Below are positions 43,254 through 52,380 of a stretch of DNA of 64,000 nucleotides, in pieces. The stretch is taken from NCBI RefSeq assembly GCF_008065135.1, contig NZ_CP042914.1:6863404-6927403 (forward strand). The letters run 5' to 3'. Both the position numbers and the translations under genes were made by a program. Within the stretch, counting starts at the first letter, position 1. The number at the start of each line of letters is the position of its first letter. Source of the DNA: Roseimaritima ulvae. GTDB taxonomy: Bacteria; Planctomycetota; Planctomycetia; Pirellulales; Pirellulaceae. The notes beneath the pieces are model-generated. The model had not been told where the DNA came from, did no database searches, and was given only the letters and a program-made list of their open reading frames with translations.

Positions 43254-44942
43254 ATGCTTCGTCAAGCCAACAAGCGCCGTTCCCTTCGCTTGGAATCTTT
43301 GGAAAATCGCCAGATGCTAGCAGGCGATGTAGGCAGCTTGGACATCACGCCTCATTCTCAGCTTTTGATTGAGTTGATCAATCGAGCCCGCGAAAACCCG
43401 GTTGCGGAAGCCAACCGCTACGGGATCGGCCTAAACGACGACGTCCCAGCCGAAAGCACGATTTCGAGCGACGCCAAACAACCCCTGGCGCCTCACCAGG
43501 CACTTGTGGACGCAGCGATGGCCCATTCGTTGGACATGCTCGAACGCGACTTTTTTGCACATGACACGCCTGCCCCCAATAGCACCTCCCCATCGGATCG
43601 AGCGATGGCCGCTGGATATCCCGTGGGTGCCGGAGAAAACATAGGTTGGGGCGGTACCACGGGCAGCGTCGACCAAATTGCTCACGTTTACACCCGTCAC
43701 GAACGTCTGTTCTTGAGCGTGGGACATCGCATCAACATGTTGTACGGCTCCTACCGCGAAGTCGGCACGGGCGTGCAGTACGGTGTCTACACGGCCTACA
43801 ACTCCACGCTCGGGCGAAACGTCGACTACAACTCCAGCATGGCGACGGAGATGTTTGGCAGTCGCGGAGGCAGCAACTATTTCATCACCGGTGTCGCCTT
43901 TGACGACAGCGTGACAGACGACGCTTTTTATACGATTGGCGAAGCCGAAGGCGGCTTAACGGTCCGCGCTGAAAGCAGCACGGGCAGCGTTTATGAAACC
44001 ATCACCGCCGACGCGGGGGGATACACCTTGGAGGTGCCCGAAGGGACGTATACGGTCACGTTCGTCGACCCCAGCACGTCCAACTATGTGTCGTTTGAAT
44101 CGATTATTGTCAGCGGCGAAAACGAAAAGGTCGACCTCGACACATCGATTTCCGTCTGGACGACGGCGGCACCCACAATCACAACGGAAGTCCAGCTCGA
44201 CCGAGACCTAGAGCTAGGGTACAGCGGTAGCGACAGCTTGAACTGGGGCGGTTGGCAAGAGAAATGGATCTACAGTGCAACCGGAGACTGGTACTTTATC
44301 ACGCCCAGCGGCGACTTTTACCAGTGGGACTCAAGCAATTTCGAAGCCAGTCCACTGGTGGCAACCCTATCCACATCCAACTACGCAGACACCAGCAATC
44401 TGCACAGTGCGTATGATCGGGTGGCCGCCGAATATGCCGATGCCGATACGCTCGTACCGCGCAGCAGTGCCGTAGCACTGGACAATCGCTACGCACTGTC
44501 GATCAGCGAGCATGGTGATTACGCCAACTACCTAGGGCTCAATGAAAGATGGCTGGAGGCCGACAACAGCGCTTGGTACGTTGTCCGGCCCAATGGGGAT
44601 TTCTACCAATGGACCGGTGGCAGCAATCTTGTGTGGCTAGCGCGAGTCGATGCGGGCTTTCATGCCGATCTGCATACCCTTGCCTACGCTTCCTCAGTCA
44701 CCAGCGAAATCGTATCGATCGACCAAACTCTCGCCTTAACCACCCACACCAATAATTCCCTAAATTGGGGCGGCCTGAATGAAAAATGGATTCTTTCACA
44801 ATCCAACCAATGGTACTACATCACGCCGGCTGGAGGCCTCTACCAATGGAACGGTGGATCAGTGAACAACCGCACCCTGATCGATACCGTGGATGAAGTC
44901 TTCTACAGCTATACCGATCTGCTAACCGACGCCTACGCTTAG
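43254..44942 (+). CDS. Secreted CAP/SCP-domain protein with three C-terminal WGG-type repeats
   Basis: A protein of 562 residues. The N terminus RRSLRLESLENRQMLAG is the LExLExRxML-type export motif of planctomycete surface proteins. A CAP/SCP domain follows (about 35-205: INRARENP, MAHSLDMLERDFFAHD, GENIG, VGHRINML). Next is a small beta domain like a carboxypeptidase regulatory or Cna-B fold (about 210-300, AGGYTLEVPEGTYTVTF). The last 240 residues hold three repeats, near 320, 420 and 500, sharing NWGG-EKW, WYFITPSGDFYQW and a YADTSNLHSAY-like tail. The protein is probably surface-attached or secreted; function unknown. Confidence 0.85.
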   Translation: MLRQANKRRSLRLESLENRQMLAGDVGSLDITPHSQLLIELINRARENPVAEANRYGIGLNDDVPAESTISSDAKQPLAPHQALVDAAMAHSLDMLERDFFAHDTPAPNSTSPSDRAMAAGYPVGAGENIGWGGTTGSVDQIAHVYTRHERLFLSVGHRINMLYGSYREVGTGVQYGVYTAYNSTLGRNVDYNSSMATEMFGSRGGSNYFITGVAFDDSVTDDAFYTIGEAEGGLTVRAESSTGSVYETITADAGGYTLEVPEGTYTVTFVDPSTSNYVSFESIIVSGENEKVDLDTSISVWTTAAPTITTEVQLDRDLELGYSGSDSLNWGGWQEKWIYSATGDWYFITPSGDFYQWDSSNFEASPLVATLSTSNYADTSNLHSAYDRVAAEYADADTLVPRSSAVALDNRYALSISEHGDYANYLGLNERWLEADNSAWYVVRPNGDFYQWTGGSNLVWLARVDAGFHADLHTLAYASSVTSEIVSIDQTLALTTHTNNSLNWGGLNEKWILSQSNQWYYITPAGGLYQWNGGSVNNRTLIDTVDEVFYSYTDLLTDAYA

Positions 44943-45028
44943 AGCTCGGTTCATCGCATCGGCCCCTAACGGTAGATTTTGGCCGTTCGAGACGACGAAA
45001 AAACGAGCCGATGTCGTTAGCCATCCGA

Positions 45029-45973
45029 CTAAGCGGCGACAGCGGGTCGTGCCGCTCGACCTAGCAACTTCAGCGTACGATCAAGAATCGCGGGGCAGTT
45101 CAAGCCGTAATGGGCTCGCAAGTAAGCCTGGCTACCCACCACGGAGGAAAATTGGTCTTCCAGCCCGATACGCAAGAAATGCTCCGGCCGATCAGGGCCA
45201 CTCAGCAGAACCTCAGCGACGGCGGAACCGATGCCTCCGAGTACCGTGTGTTCTTCGACGCAAACCATTGCTTTTGTCTTGCGTGCCGCCGCTCGCAGTG
45301 CATTTTCGTCAAGCGGCTTGATGGTCGGTAAGGACATTACAGCAGCACTTACGCCATGCTGTCGCAGTTGGTTTGCCGCGTCGAGGACTTCTTGCAGAAT
45401 CCCTCCCGCCGCGACGAACGTTACGTCTGACCCCTCTTGAATCAATCGTGCGCGGCCTACGGCAAACGGTTCGGAAGTCTCAGGTGTGGAAGCCACCGAT
45501 TTGTCGAGCCGCAAGTAGCTGACGCCCTTGGATGCGGCCGATGCGCGGGTAACGGCGTCGGTTTCCCAGGTATCCGAGGGACAAAACACGGTCGCCCCGG
45601 GAATCGTTCGCATAATCGCCAGATCTTCTGTAGCGTGATGCGAAATCCCCAAAGCACCGTAGCTGAATCCGCCCCCCACGGAAACGACATTCACATTTGC
45701 GTCGTGATAGGCGGCGTCATTACGGATCTGCTCCAGGCACCGCATGAACACAAAGTTGGCAATCGAGTAGGTGTAGACTTTATAACCTTCCAAAGCCATA
45801 CCGCTGGCGATGCCCGTCATATTCTGCTCAGCAACCCCGGCATTAATATACTGCTTGGGAAATCGTTTTGCGAAATCGTTTAAAACGCCGAAGCCTAAGT
45901 CTCCGGTAATCAAAACCACCGAATCATCGGCTTCAGCCATTTCGGTCAAGGTTGCAATAAATTGGTCGCGCAT
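45029..45973 (-). CDS. Transketolase C-terminal subunit (split transketolase)
   Basis: A protein of 314 residues with the pyrimidine-binding and C-terminal domains of transketolase: MAEADDSVVLITGDLGFGV, GVAEQNMTGIASGMALEGY with the conserved Glu, and VCVEEHTVLGGIGSAVAE. It would form a thiamine-diphosphate enzyme with the adjacent N-terminal subunit, moving two-carbon units between sugars. Such split pairs are common in polysaccharide and secondary-metabolite loci. It is the last gene of the minus-strand locus, 15 bases after its partner, and ends AVAA. Confidence 0.9.
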   Translation of the reverse strand: MRDQFIATLTEMAEADDSVVLITGDLGFGVLNDFAKRFPKQYINAGVAEQNMTGIASGMALEGYKVYTYSIANFVFMRCLEQIRNDAAYHDANVNVVSVGGGFSYGALGISHHATEDLAIMRTIPGATVFCPSDTWETDAVTRASAASKGVSYLRLDKSVASTPETSEPFAVGRARLIQEGSDVTFVAAGGILQEVLDAANQLRQHGVSAAVMSLPTIKPLDENALRAAARKTKAMVCVEEHTVLGGIGSAVAEVLLSGPDRPEHFLRIGLEDQFSSVVGSQAYLRAHYGLNCPAILDRTLKLLGRAARPAVAA

Positions 45974-45988
45974 CGTGTGTCTCGCCTG

Positions 45989-46801
45989 TTAGGCTGAATG
46001 CTTTAGTTCGTTCATCGCCGCGTCAAACTCGGCATCGCGTGCGGTGCGGTAATGCCATAACACGGAGTTCTCCATGAAAGAAACTCCTTTGCCTTTGGTC
46101 GTATGCGCCACTACCACACGGGGCCCTTCGATGTCTTCTGTTCCAGCCAGCGCGTCGGTCAGAGAAGCATGACAGTGGCCATCGACTTCGCTGACATGCC
46201 AACCAAAGCTCTCCCATTTCGAACGGAATGGTTCCAGCCCCAGCGTTTCTTCAACGGGTGCCAGACTCTGAATTTTGTTGTAGTCGATGATAGCCACAAG
46301 GTTATTCAACTTGTGATGCGAAGCGAACAGAATCGCTTCCCAGTTTGAACCTTCATCACACTCGCCATCGCTAAGCAAGACAAACACGCGATGCGTTCGT
46401 TGTTGCAATTTGGCGGCTTTTGCCATCCCAACCCCGACGGGCAAACCATGCCCCAGGCTGCCGGTGGAAAACTCGACTCCGGGAATCCCTTTGTGGGACA
46501 CATGCCCGCTCAGCTGGCTGCCATCCTGATAGTGGGTCTTTAATTGCTCGACCGAAAAGAAACCACGCTCGGCTAGAGCCGCATAAACCCCGGCTCCGGC
46601 ATGTCCTTTACTGAGGATAAACCGATCGCGATCTGGCCATTGCGGATTATCAGGGTCCACGTTCAGCACTTGCCCATAGAGCACCGCCATAATATCCGCC
46701 ATCGACAGCGCCGAACCAATATGCGAACTGCCACCTCGACTGGTCATTTCGAGCGTATGGATACGAATACGTCGCGCAAGTTCTGCAAGATCGGTCATCA
46801 T
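45989..46801 (-). CDS. Transketolase N-terminal subunit (split transketolase)
   Basis: A protein of about 270 residues carrying the thiamine-diphosphate pyrophosphate domain: GGSSHIGSALSMADIMAVLY, SKGHAGAGVYAALAERGFF, GSLGHGLPVG and the LSDGECDEGSNWEA...YNK metal/ThDP motif. The start at ATG 46801 or 46798 is preferred to 46825 because GAAGAG lies upstream and the family begins near LAELARRIR. It pairs with the C-terminal subunit gene. A role in making an unusual sugar for the polysaccharide is inferred from context. Confidence 0.88.
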   Translation of the reverse strand: MMTDLAELARRIRIHTLEMTSRGGSSHIGSALSMADIMAVLYGQVLNVDPDNPQWPDRDRFILSKGHAGAGVYAALAERGFFSVEQLKTHYQDGSQLSGHVSHKGIPGVEFSTGSLGHGLPVGVGMAKAAKLQQRTHRVFVLLSDGECDEGSNWEAILFASHHKLNNLVAIIDYNKIQSLAPVEETLGLEPFRSKWESFGWHVSEVDGHCHASLTDALAGTEDIEGPRVVVAHTTKGKGVSFMENSVLWHYRTARDAEFDAAMNELKHSA

Positions 46802-46831
46802 CAACTCTTCTTTAAGGGGCGGCATAGTCTG

Positions 46832-47596
46832 TCAGAGGACAGCGAATCCGATAAACGGATCCCAGGGAAGTCGTTGAATTTCGATGTTATTCATGCCAAT
46901 CGTGTCGAGAATCGCTTGGGTTTCGCCGGGCCAAATTGGATTGTCCAGTTCATCAAAAGCGATGATGCTGCCCTTGGGCATCCGCGGCAAGAATTGCTCG
47001 ATCGCCACCTTCGTCGGCTCGTACAAATCAAAGTCCAAGAACAACAGGCTGACGACCAAGTGGGGGTGTTCTTGGACAAATTTGGGAATCGACTCACAGG
47101 CATCGCCGGCGATCAGGTGGGCCTTATCGATATGACCAAGAAAGCGATCTTTGTCGTATTGCTCGATTAGATCTTCCAACTCGTCTTTGCTGTTCGCTTC
47201 CAGGTCACCCGTTTGCGGCATCGCAATAACTTGCTCGCCATGAGCATTTTGGTCTTTAGGGGCAATCGAGGGAAAGCCGCTGAAGGAGTCAAACCCGTAG
47301 ATCCGACGTGTCAAATTCTCGGGCTCCAAGATGGTGCTCAACTTCGCCCAGCTCATAAAGCCAAAACCGCGAAAGACACCACATTCGATAATCGACCCCT
47401 TTACGTGCAATACCTTCTGGAAGATCTCGTAGTGAGCCAGGAACCGCTTGAGGTGCTGACGCCGCGCGTACTTCGGGAAATTCTCAATCTTGTGCTCAGT
47501 GGAGTCCGTACAACGATCAAAAATATCCGCAATGGCCGGCCCGACCTGCAATTCGGATTCCGTACGAAAGTTTCTAGTAGTGCTGGCGGTCGCCAT
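46832..47596 (-). CDS. TylF/MycF-type SAM-dependent methyltransferase
   Basis: A protein of 254 residues. The SAM-binding region is GSIIECGVFRGFGFMSWAKL near 67-86, followed by RRIYGFDSFSGFP, HLIAGDACESIP and the metal-site-like FLDFDLYEPTKVAIE. TylF-family enzymes O-methylate sugars in antibiotics and polysaccharides. ATG at 47596 has GGAG seven bases upstream. It lies between the aminotransferase and the transketolase genes, so it probably modifies a sugar of the same pathway. Confidence 0.85.
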   Translation of the reverse strand: MATASTTRNFRTESELQVGPAIADIFDRCTDSTEHKIENFPKYARRQHLKRFLAHYEIFQKVLHVKGSIIECGVFRGFGFMSWAKLSTILEPENLTRRIYGFDSFSGFPSIAPKDQNAHGEQVIAMPQTGDLEANSKDELEDLIEQYDKDRFLGHIDKAHLIAGDACESIPKFVQEHPHLVVSLLFLDFDLYEPTKVAIEQFLPRMPKGSIIAFDELDNPIWPGETQAILDTIGMNNIEIQRLPWDPFIGFAVL

Positions 47597-47607
47597 GGGG
47601 TGCTCCT

Positions 47608-48747
47608 TTAAGCGGCGTGTTGCGTGGTTTTACTGTCGTAAAATTGCTCGATGCAATCGCAGATATAGTCCACGTCTTCTGCGGTAAGCGTGGTGTTCAG
47701 GGGCAGCATCAGCAAACGCTTAAACAGTTGATCAGTGTATGGTAACGACTGGGTCAGACCTAAGTCTTTGAATTGATGGACCGCTTTGCCGCCCCATTGA
47801 ATCAAAGTACCGATACCACGATCCGTTAAATGACTACGCAGCTGATCGCGATGCTCGGCTTCTAATTCGTAATTCTGAAAGATATCAAAATGTCGATCGT
47901 CCGAATCTGGCGCCGGTGGCAACACCAACGTTGAGATCGCTCCCAATCGCTCTTGATACTGCGATGCGATTTCACGACGCCGCGCAATGGCCTGATCATA
48001 GGACTTAAACTTATGATTCAAAATGGCGGCTTGAAGATTGTCCAAACGCGAATTGAGTCCCCACAGGCGGACTTCGCCTTCGGCATCGCGACCGTGATCC
48101 CGCAGCAAACACAGATTGTGATAGACCTCGTCATCATTGGTGAACACGCAACCGCCGTCGCCAAAACAACCGAGTGTTTTCGCAGGATAGAAACTGATGC
48201 AGCCAGCCTTGCCAAACGTACCGGCACACTGTGCCTTGAATTTCGACCCTAAGGCTTGTGCCGAGTCTTCCAAGATCATGAGCCCGTGTTTATCCGCGAT
48301 GGCCTGAATCGCATCCATATCGGCCGTCCGACCATTCAACTGCGTCGGCATGATGGCTTTGGTCCGCGAGGTCACGGCGGCTTCCGCAGAGGCGGGATCC
48401 ATCAAATGGTCGGGACCACACTCACAAGGAACGGGAACCCCACCGGCGTAATGAATCGATGCGGCCGTCGCCACCATCGTGTGCGAACAAAAGATCACTT
48501 CGTCGCCTGCTTCGATCCCCACAGCACGCAGCGCGAGATGCAACGCGTCGGTGGCGTTGGCAATCCCCAACACATGTTTGGCTCCCACGTATTCGCCCAA
48601 GCGTTGCTCGAACTCTTCGAGGTCGCGTTGCTGAATGAACGCGCCACGCCGGCACACATCCGTAAAGATTTCTACCATCTTGGCCTCTTCTTCAACAAAG
48701 AGCGATGGATAGTTAAAAAACGGAACGGTTCTGTTCGAGCTGCTCAT
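47608..48747 (-). CDS. DegT/DnrJ/EryC1/StrS aminotransferase
   Basis: A protein of 379 residues, PLP-dependent sugar aminotransferase family. Visible motifs are the N-terminal RRGAFIQQRDLEEFE, GIANATDALHLALRA, LEDSAQALGS and the PLP-Lys segment SFYPAKTLGCFGDGG. ATG at 48747 is preceded by a strong AGGAGGG. It transfers an amino group to a keto-sugar nucleotide. It ends QHAA and lies 11 bases before the methyltransferase gene. Confidence 0.92.
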   Translation of the reverse strand: MSSSNRTVPFFNYPSLFVEEEAKMVEIFTDVCRRGAFIQQRDLEEFEQRLGEYVGAKHVLGIANATDALHLALRAVGIEAGDEVIFCSHTMVATAASIHYAGGVPVPCECGPDHLMDPASAEAAVTSRTKAIMPTQLNGRTADMDAIQAIADKHGLMILEDSAQALGSKFKAQCAGTFGKAGCISFYPAKTLGCFGDGGCVFTNDDEVYHNLCLLRDHGRDAEGEVRLWGLNSRLDNLQAAILNHKFKSYDQAIARRREIASQYQERLGAISTLVLPPAPDSDDRHFDIFQNYELEAEHRDQLRSHLTDRGIGTLIQWGGKAVHQFKDLGLTQSLPYTDQLFKRLLMLPLNTTLTAEDVDYICDCIEQFYDSKTTQHAA

Positions 48748-48793
48748 GATCCCTCCTTGGACCGATGGCTGTTTCACGTCTTACCAAAAGTAC

Positions 48794-49480
48794 TCAAGCA
48801 GCGGCGCGTTGCGGCTGCTGCCGTTGTTGCTGTTCTTGTTCGAACTGTTTAATGATGACTTTCCCGTCTGGCGATTGACACCACAGCGGGTCCACTCCGG
48901 CAATCGCCAGCACCGTTGCCGTGATCACTTTCAAGTCCGTGATCACATTATGGCGATGAACGTATTCCAACGCCAGACGATTTTTTCGCGGGGCGATCAG
49001 CTTGAGGTAATCGGCGTCTGGATCCGAACTACCACGCAAGATTTCGCCTTCATTGCGAAACGCCAACGATGCGTAATCGGTGATTCCTGGACGCACCGAG
49101 AGTAAATCACGCTCGGCTTCGCTGTAAAGATCAACCGCCCACTGGACTTGGGGGCGAGGCCCCACAAAACTCATTGTCCCCATAAACACATTAAACAATT
49201 GTGGCAGCTCATCCAGCTTCAAGCGACGCAGCCAGTGCCCCGCCCTGGTAATCCGAGGGTCGTCGTCAGCTGTCGAACTGCCTCCGATCTGATCCGCATC
49301 AACGACCATTGTGCGAAATTTGGCGATGCGAAAACGACGACCGTGCCGTCCCACCCGCTCCCCCCGGTACAACAGCGGCCCGCGGGAATCCAACTTGATC
49401 CACAATGCAATTGCCGCCAGCGGCAAACCTAACGCGACAATACCGATGGCGCTTAGCCAAATATCAAGCAGCCTTTTCAT
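48794..49480 (-). CDS. Initiating sugar-phosphate transferase (bacterial sugar transferase)
   Basis: A protein of 228 residues. One N-terminal membrane-inserting hydrophobic helix (about 6-28) precedes the cytoplasmic domain with KFRTMV, LDELPQLFNVFMGTMSFVGPRP and GITDYASLAFRNE. These are the motifs of the PglC/WcaJ small-core enzymes that load the first sugar phosphate onto undecaprenyl phosphate. The C terminus is Gln/Arg rich and ends RAAA. It overlaps the preceding GNAT gene by 17 bases. It probably starts assembly of the repeat unit made by this locus. Confidence 0.92.
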   Translation of the reverse strand: MKRLLDIWLSAIGIVALGLPLAAIALWIKLDSRGPLLYRGERVGRHGRRFRIAKFRTMVVDADQIGGSSTADDDPRITRAGHWLRRLKLDELPQLFNVFMGTMSFVGPRPQVQWAVDLYSEAERDLLSVRPGITDYASLAFRNEGEILRGSSDPDADYLKLIAPRKNRLALEYVHRHNVITDLKVITATVLAIAGVDPLWCQSPDGKVIIKQFEQEQQQRQQPQRAAA

Positions 49481-50039
49481 ACGAATCCATTCGTGTTTGC
49501 GGCAAATTAGTACTTAGCTCGTTAATAACATAGGCCCCCAGGGCCCTGCAATGGAATTTCTTTGTACGACTGCCCTGCCCTACGCTGGTAAACCCGATCC
49601 GTTCCGCCAGTCGAATGGACGCCGTGTTGGTGCTTTCGGTCAAATACCAGACACGCCGCGGGCCAGTCGATGCAAGCTGTGTGAGGGCCCGCGCCAGCCC
49701 CATTCCAGCGATACCTTGACCACGATAATCCGGGTCGGTCCAGACGTCACCGATCTGCAAGTCCCGAGGCTCCATGAAGGGGAACCGAAAGTATCCTGGG
49801 AACACGCAGGTTCGGTGTATGGGCCTGCTGCCGTCGTAGGCAAGCATCACGGCGTACTGACGGTTGCGAAACCGCCGAGTCACGTGCATCAAACTCCACG
49901 CGGCAAACGGCAACCAAGAGCACCCGGGGGGCACAACGCTCCGAAGCCCAGGCTGCCAATATTCCCAGCGATAAGGTGAATGAGAGGCAACCGCAAACGT
50001 CGGCTGACTGACCTCCATGGCAAAAAACTGACAGTTCAT
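49464..50039 (-). CDS. GNAT-family acetyltransferase
   Basis: A protein of 191 residues. The acetyl-CoA-binding segment is GDVWTDPDYRGQGIAGMGLA near 99-118, followed by NTASIRLAERIGF, the usual GNAT C-terminal helix and strand. The first 85 residues include a Trp-rich stretch. It sits between the WbuB-like glycosyltransferase and the sugar transferase, with overlaps on both sides (ATGA with the upstream stop). Acetylation of an amino sugar of the repeat unit is the likely role. It ends EKAA. Confidence 0.8.
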   Translation of the reverse strand: MNCQFFAMEVSQPTFAVASHSPYRWEYWQPGLRSVVPPGCSWLPFAAWSLMHVTRRFRNRQYAVMLAYDGSRPIHRTCVFPGYFRFPFMEPRDLQIGDVWTDPDYRGQGIAGMGLARALTQLASTGPRRVWYLTESTNTASIRLAERIGFTSVGQGSRTKKFHCRALGAYVINELSTNLPQTRMDSYEKAA

Positions 50040-51319
50040 GCTGCCCTCTTGGACGGAGTTACTGCCTCCAGCGAAGCTTCGACCCGATGCTCGGCCCCCG
50101 TCAGCTGGATCAACATCTGCGAAACCTCATCGACCAAGGCCTGTCGCGAGTACCGGTTTATCGCTGCCTTACGGCCTTTCTGGCCCATGGCAGCGAGCGT
50201 CTCGGCTGGCAGCTGGTGGAGCTCTCGCACGCGATCCGCCAATGCTTCTGCGTTACACGGCGGGCAGGAAACCCCAGCGTCTGCGGCCGTAACCACATCC
50301 GCCACATCGCCCTCCACGGCCGCCAAAATCGGTTTGGCCGACGCCAGATAGGCAAATGTCTTGTGCGGAATCGTGATGCGAAACAACGGATCGTCGGCCA
50401 GATGGATCAGCAAGACGTCTGCGAGTGCGTAAAAATCCGCCATCTTGCCGGACGGTTGGCGGCCCAAAAAACGCACATTGTTTAAACCCTTTTCAGTCGT
50501 CCGCTGCTGCAAAGCCTCCAAGGCCGCCCCATCGCCGACAAACACAAACTGAATATCCTGGCTATCGCCAGAACCTTGCAGCAACGCCGCAGCGTCGACG
50601 ACCGTTTCCAATGCCTGAGCCAATCCCAACGTGCCGGCGAACATCACGTTGAACTTGCCTGCCAATCCCTTGCTCTCAGCTAATGCGGCATCGGGTGCAA
50701 CGGGCCGGTAACAATCTGTATCCACCCAATTGGAAATCACATGCACCTTTTCCTGCGGCACACCCTTTCCAATCAAATTCTGGCGAAAGCCTGGTGAAAT
50801 GACACGGATGGCAGCCGCACGACGATAAACCCATTTGGCGAAGCGTCCCACCACAGCCAGAATGCGTGGATTGGAAACCATGCCGGTTGCCTTAAGCGTT
50901 TCCGGCCACATGTCTTGAATCTCGTAGACGAACGGGACCCGTAGCCGCTTGCTTAACACCCACGCCGGCAGCCCCACGGTGACCGGGGGGTGGATTACGT
51001 ATATCAAATCGACCTTAGGAACAAACCAGGGCCCCAGAAATGCGCACGCTAACGCGAACGAAATATAGTTGAACGCGCGTTTGATCGGGTTGCGGCTGTG
51101 ATCGGGGAACAGCGGTACGCGGATGATCTGCAGACCGTTCATCGTTTCCCGATGACACAGACGCAAGCGGTAACCAGGATAGATTTTTCCCGACGGATAA
51201 TTGGGAAAGCCCGTTAAGACGGTCACTTCGTGTCCGCAATCACGAAGCGTTTCGGCCAAATCCGAAACCACCTTTTGCGGCTCCGGAGGATACCACTGGC
51301 TGAGTAATAAAATGCGCAT
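50036..51319 (-). CDS. WbuB-like family 4 glycosyltransferase
   Basis: A protein of 427 residues, GT-B fold. It starts MRILLLSQWYPPEPQKVVSD, with YVIHPPVTVGLPAWVL and YEIQDMWPETLKATG in the N-terminal domain and FAGTLGLAQALETVVDAA, VFVGDG and an IPHKTFAYLASAKPILAA donor motif in the C-terminal one. The pattern is that of WbuB-type L-FucNAc transferases, which matches the FnlABC-type genes in this locus. ATG at 51319 was chosen. It overlaps the GNAT gene by four bases. Confidence 0.85.
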   Translation of the reverse strand: MRILLLSQWYPPEPQKVVSDLAETLRDCGHEVTVLTGFPNYPSGKIYPGYRLRLCHRETMNGLQIIRVPLFPDHSRNPIKRAFNYISFALACAFLGPWFVPKVDLIYVIHPPVTVGLPAWVLSKRLRVPFVYEIQDMWPETLKATGMVSNPRILAVVGRFAKWVYRRAAAIRVISPGFRQNLIGKGVPQEKVHVISNWVDTDCYRPVAPDAALAESKGLAGKFNVMFAGTLGLAQALETVVDAAALLQGSGDSQDIQFVFVGDGAALEALQQRTTEKGLNNVRFLGRQPSGKMADFYALADVLLIHLADDPLFRITIPHKTFAYLASAKPILAAVEGDVADVVTAADAGVSCPPCNAEALADRVRELHQLPAETLAAMGQKGRKAAINRYSRQALVDEVSQMLIQLTGAEHRVEASLEAVTPSKRAA

Positions 51320-51393
51320 GAGCGTCGTTCCTTTGCTGCTAAACACGAGGATTTAGCAATTGCCACTTTCTAATCGACCGTCCGTACACCTCG

Positions 51394-52350
51394 CTAAGCA
51401 GAACGTCGCAGCCCGAGCACTACCGGCCTCGGTTCCAGCACATCGGTATCATCCTGCATTCGATTGACGCTTTGCAATGCGGCCGTAAGAACCGATTTCC
51501 AAGGCACCCAAAACACGTAGCAAATTGCCAACTGCAAAAACATCGGTCCAATCAACAAGTAGATTCCGACATGCAGGCTGTACGCCGCGGGAATGAGCAG
51601 CAGCCTCATACGCTTGCTGAACAATGCGGAAATAACCGACAGCTCGATCACCAACGAACCAAACGCAAGCAGCTTGCAAAGCAGCGGAAATTTTGCCAAC
51701 TCGGGGCCCCAATTTGTCGGGGCGCCATAGTATTGATGCCAGACAAGCAAGTGACACATATAGTCGGAAGTAAACCAATGAGTACCTGATACCCGCAGTT
51801 TAGAAAAACCCGCGCAGAAGTACATCAACGCCATCAACGCGCAGGCTAATTGAATTGGCCATCGATACTCCGGTGACTTTTGCGGCGTTTGGGCGGGAGA
51901 GCCCGAACGAAAGCGCCGAATCAAATTGTCGACAGAGATCACGTCCCCGCTGCGGGAAATCGCGAAGATCGCCAACATCAGGACATGCACCGCATCATAG
52001 TGAGAAATGGTCCCGAAACTATGAGTCAGACCGATCAGATAGATTCCTAACGCAAAGGAAACAATCGTCGACAGCCGTGTCGCCAGCCCAATCGCCGCAG
52101 TCGCCAGTGACAATTTCCACGCCCACTGCAACCCCAACAGCACCGCGGGATTTGCAAGCCCGAAATTCGCGTACTTCAACAAGCCCACCGGTTCATAGAA
52201 CTCGGAAGGGACGTTCTGATACCAGCCAAAATCAAAACGAAAATAGAAGGCACACATCATCCCGAAGAACAGGATCCGACAGATTGCTAAATCGAATCCA
52301 TCAGTTGGCGTAAACCAAAACGAGTTTAATCGTCTACGTATCCAAAGCAT
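51394..52350 (-). CDS. HTTM-domain membrane protein
   Basis: A protein of 318 residues with about seven membrane helices. The N-terminal FTPTDGFDLAICRILFFG and the LTHSFGTISHYDAVHVLM segment belong to the HTTM family, named for homology to the membrane part of vitamin K-dependent gamma-carboxylase. The family's lumenal carboxylase domain is absent, as in most bacterial members. It follows a gene for another membrane protein by 30 bases and probably works with it. The reaction is unknown. Confidence 0.78.
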   Translation of the reverse strand: MLWIRRRLNSFWFTPTDGFDLAICRILFFGMMCAFYFRFDFGWYQNVPSEFYEPVGLLKYANFGLANPAVLLGLQWAWKLSLATAAIGLATRLSTIVSFALGIYLIGLTHSFGTISHYDAVHVLMLAIFAISRSGDVISVDNLIRRFRSGSPAQTPQKSPEYRWPIQLACALMALMYFCAGFSKLRVSGTHWFTSDYMCHLLVWHQYYGAPTNWGPELAKFPLLCKLLAFGSLVIELSVISALFSKRMRLLLIPAAYSLHVGIYLLIGPMFLQLAICYVFWVPWKSVLTAALQSVNRMQDDTDVLEPRPVVLGLRRSA

Positions 52351-52380
52351 GGAATGTGCCTTTCTGCTGTTGCAACCAAA

